From Bacteroidales bacterium (GTDB taxonomy: Bacteria > Bacteroidota > Bacteroidia > Bacteroidales > UBA7960), in assembly GCA_003554665.1 (NCBI GenBank), contig PWGY01000207.1, positions 1-7,164 of the forward strand: a stretch of DNA of 7,164 nucleotides, given 5' to 3'. Each line of letters starts with the position of its first letter. Position 1 is the stretch's first letter. A program made the translations under genes and the position numbers. The notes beneath the pieces were generated by a model, which was not told the origin of the DNA, made no database searches, and saw nothing but the letters and a program-made list of their open reading frames with translations. Shown here in pieces: positions 6,175 through 7,164 of this stretch.

Positions 6175-7005
6175 ATGATCACCATTGGAATTGATATTGG
6201 CGGGAGTACTACCAAAATTGTAGGTGTACGTGACCAAAACATTGTGAAACCCCTTACGGTTGAGGCAAACGATCCCGTTGCATCAGCTTCGGGAGCGTTG
6301 GGGAAATTTCTCGATGTACACCGGCTGCAATTCCCCGATATCCGTCACATCATTGTCACTGGTGTTGGTTCATCCTTTCTTGAACAGGCATTGCTTGGCA
6401 TACCGATTACCAAGGTAGATGAATTCAAAGCCCTGGGCTACGGTGGCTTGTTTCTTACCGGTCTTGAAAAAGCCATAATCGTCAGCATGGGTACGGGTAC
6501 GGCATTTGTGAAGGCACACGGACGCTGCATCCGTCACCTTGGTGGAACAGGCGTGGGAGGAGGTACCATTGCGGGGTTGTCTGGTGTGATGGCCGGTCTG
6601 ACCAGTATCAACAGCATTACCAAGGCAGCGGAAAAGGGGCGGCTTGAAGAAATTGATCTTAGCGTGGGAGATATTGCCCATACCGACATTGGCAATCTGC
6701 CCGTCAATATTACCGCTTCCAATTTTGGTAAAATGACAGATCAGGCCAACAAAAACGATATGGTAAAAGGGGTGCTGAACATGACGTTTCAGGTTGTCGG
6801 CATGATGGCCATTTTTGCTGCAAGGAATGAAAAAGACCGCGACATTGTGTTGACCGGAAAACTTGTTAATATCCCCATGGCCAGTCTGGTTTTTAAAGAG
6901 TTGTCAAAGCTTTACGGCACGAAGTTTCATGTTCCAAACCATGCTGACTGCTGTACGGCAATAGGTGCGGCTATTTCAGCTGATCTTGATTCATTTCTGA
7001 AGTAA
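6175..7005 (+). CDS. coaW: Type II pantothenate kinase (CoaW-like)
   Basis: Pantothenate kinase phosphorylates pantothenate with ATP, the first step of coenzyme A synthesis. The 276-residue product has the ASKHA fold: phosphate-1 motif GIDIGGSTTKIV (5-16), GTGTAF (106-111), the glycine loop GGTGVGGGT (123-131), ASNFG (181-185), and a C-terminal adenosine-side A262-I263-G264-A265. E83 in VDEFKA is the likely counterpart of the catalytic glutamate of the Staphylococcus aureus enzyme. Length is close to that enzyme (267 residues in my recollection). The order of GTGT, GG-G-GGG and ASNFG separates type II enzymes from type III CoaX and from general BadF-type ATPases, though a related kinase cannot be fully excluded. 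Type II bacterial enzymes are often insensitive to CoA feedback. The gene is the last of the five-gene run and is followed by an AT-rich inverted repeat. Confidence 0.88.
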   Translation: MITIGIDIGGSTTKIVGVRDQNIVKPLTVEANDPVASASGALGKFLDVHRLQFPDIRHIIVTGVGSSFLEQALLGIPITKVDEFKALGYGGLFLTGLEKAIIVSMGTGTAFVKAHGRCIRHLGGTGVGGGTIAGLSGVMAGLTSINSITKAAEKGRLEEIDLSVGDIAHTDIGNLPVNITASNFGKMTDQANKNDMVKGVLNMTFQVVGMMAIFAARNEKDRDIVLTGKLVNIPMASLVFKELSKLYGTKFHVPNHADCCTAIGAAISADLDSFLK

Positions 7006-7037
7006 TCAGGCCTCATTGCTCTCCGATTATCTGGTAA

Positions 7038-7059
7038 AAAAAATTGATCGCAATTTTTT
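7038..7059. repeat. Perfect AT-rich inverted repeat after coaW; weak terminator or operator
   Basis: AAAAAATTG (7038-7046) and CAATTTTTT (7051-7059) are perfect complements around the four-base loop ATCG. The hairpin is 9 bp but has only one G-C pair, so it is weak; the T-run in the right arm gives it a terminator-like look in the plus direction. It begins 33 bases after the coaW stop. The right arm touches the TTG at 7058-7060 that would be the -33 element of the next promoter, so an operator role for the next gene is also possible. Confidence 0.45.
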
Positions 7060-7091
7060 GGAAGTTATTCAATTATTTTATTGTATCTTTG
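7058..7091 (+). promoter_or_regulatory. Bacteroidota promoter TTG-N23-TATCTTTG for a gene beyond the window
   Basis: TATCTTTG at 7084-7091 matches the -7 consensus TAnnTTTG perfectly. TTG at 7058-7060 is 23 bases upstream, at the long end of reported Bacteroidota spacing. The region between is strongly AT-rich. It marks the start of a new transcription unit separate from the five-gene block. Confidence 0.6.
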
Positions 7092-7141
7092 TCACGCATT
7101 AATTAACAATCTGAATTGACTTCCGCATTATTGAGTACTGA

Positions 7142-7164
7142 ATGGCCTTCCTAAAGAACATCTT
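7142..7164 (+). CDS. Possible start of a further gene, seven codons visible
   Basis: An ATG at 7142 opens MAFLKNI before the window ends. It follows the TATCTTTG box by about 50 bases, and both other forward frames across 7120-7155 meet stops, so it is the best start available for the transcript that box predicts. Nothing can be said about function. The real start may lie further right. Confidence 0.28.

Overview
The window looks like a chromosomal piece of a Gram-negative member of the Bacteroidota, probably an environmental Bacteroidales or Marinilabiliales-type organism (the order is a guess). Four things point there: promoter-like TAnnTTTG boxes, starts with almost no Shine-Dalgarno sequence, a DUF3078 protein of a type typical of the phylum, and Bacteroidota-like versions of Mpl, Ung, RlmB and the LutA-type protein.

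Left edge (1-121): the end of an insertion sequence, read here as IS66-like. It has a GTAAGC terminus at 121 on the minus strand and the first 17 codons of a tnpA-like gene running off the window. It sits inside a minus-strand DUF3078 gene (95-613) and cuts off that protein's C-terminal part. Bases 614-742 are a gene-free divergent spacer with a 15-bp direct repeat flanking a GC-richer segment that can fold. It may be a dispersed repeat.

Middle left (743-2402): an SDR oxidoreductase on the plus strand converges on a lactonase-like MBL-fold metallo-hydrolase on the minus strand, with only 19 bp between their stop codons. A short divergent promoter region (2403-2528) separates the hydrolase from the next gene block.

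Right (2529-7005): five plus-strand genes with gaps of 18, 46, 3 and 18 bp, probably one operon. They are mpl (murein peptide recycling), ung (uracil-DNA glycosylase), an rlmB/trmH-type rRNA 2'-O-methyltransferase starting at TTG, an orphan LutA-like CCG-domain protein, and a type II pantothenate kinase (coaW-like). The block mixes cell-wall recycling, DNA repair, rRNA modification and CoA synthesis, so it is a housekeeping cluster rather than a single pathway. The LutA-like/CoaW pair is the least explained part.

Right tail (7006-7164): an AT-rich perfect inverted repeat, a TAnnTTTG promoter and a possible start of a further gene at 7142. I see no tRNA, rRNA, CRISPR, phage or defence module. 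Nothing here supports a dramatic new system. The best leads are the IS insertion junction, the spacer repeat and the orphan LutA-like/PanK pairing.
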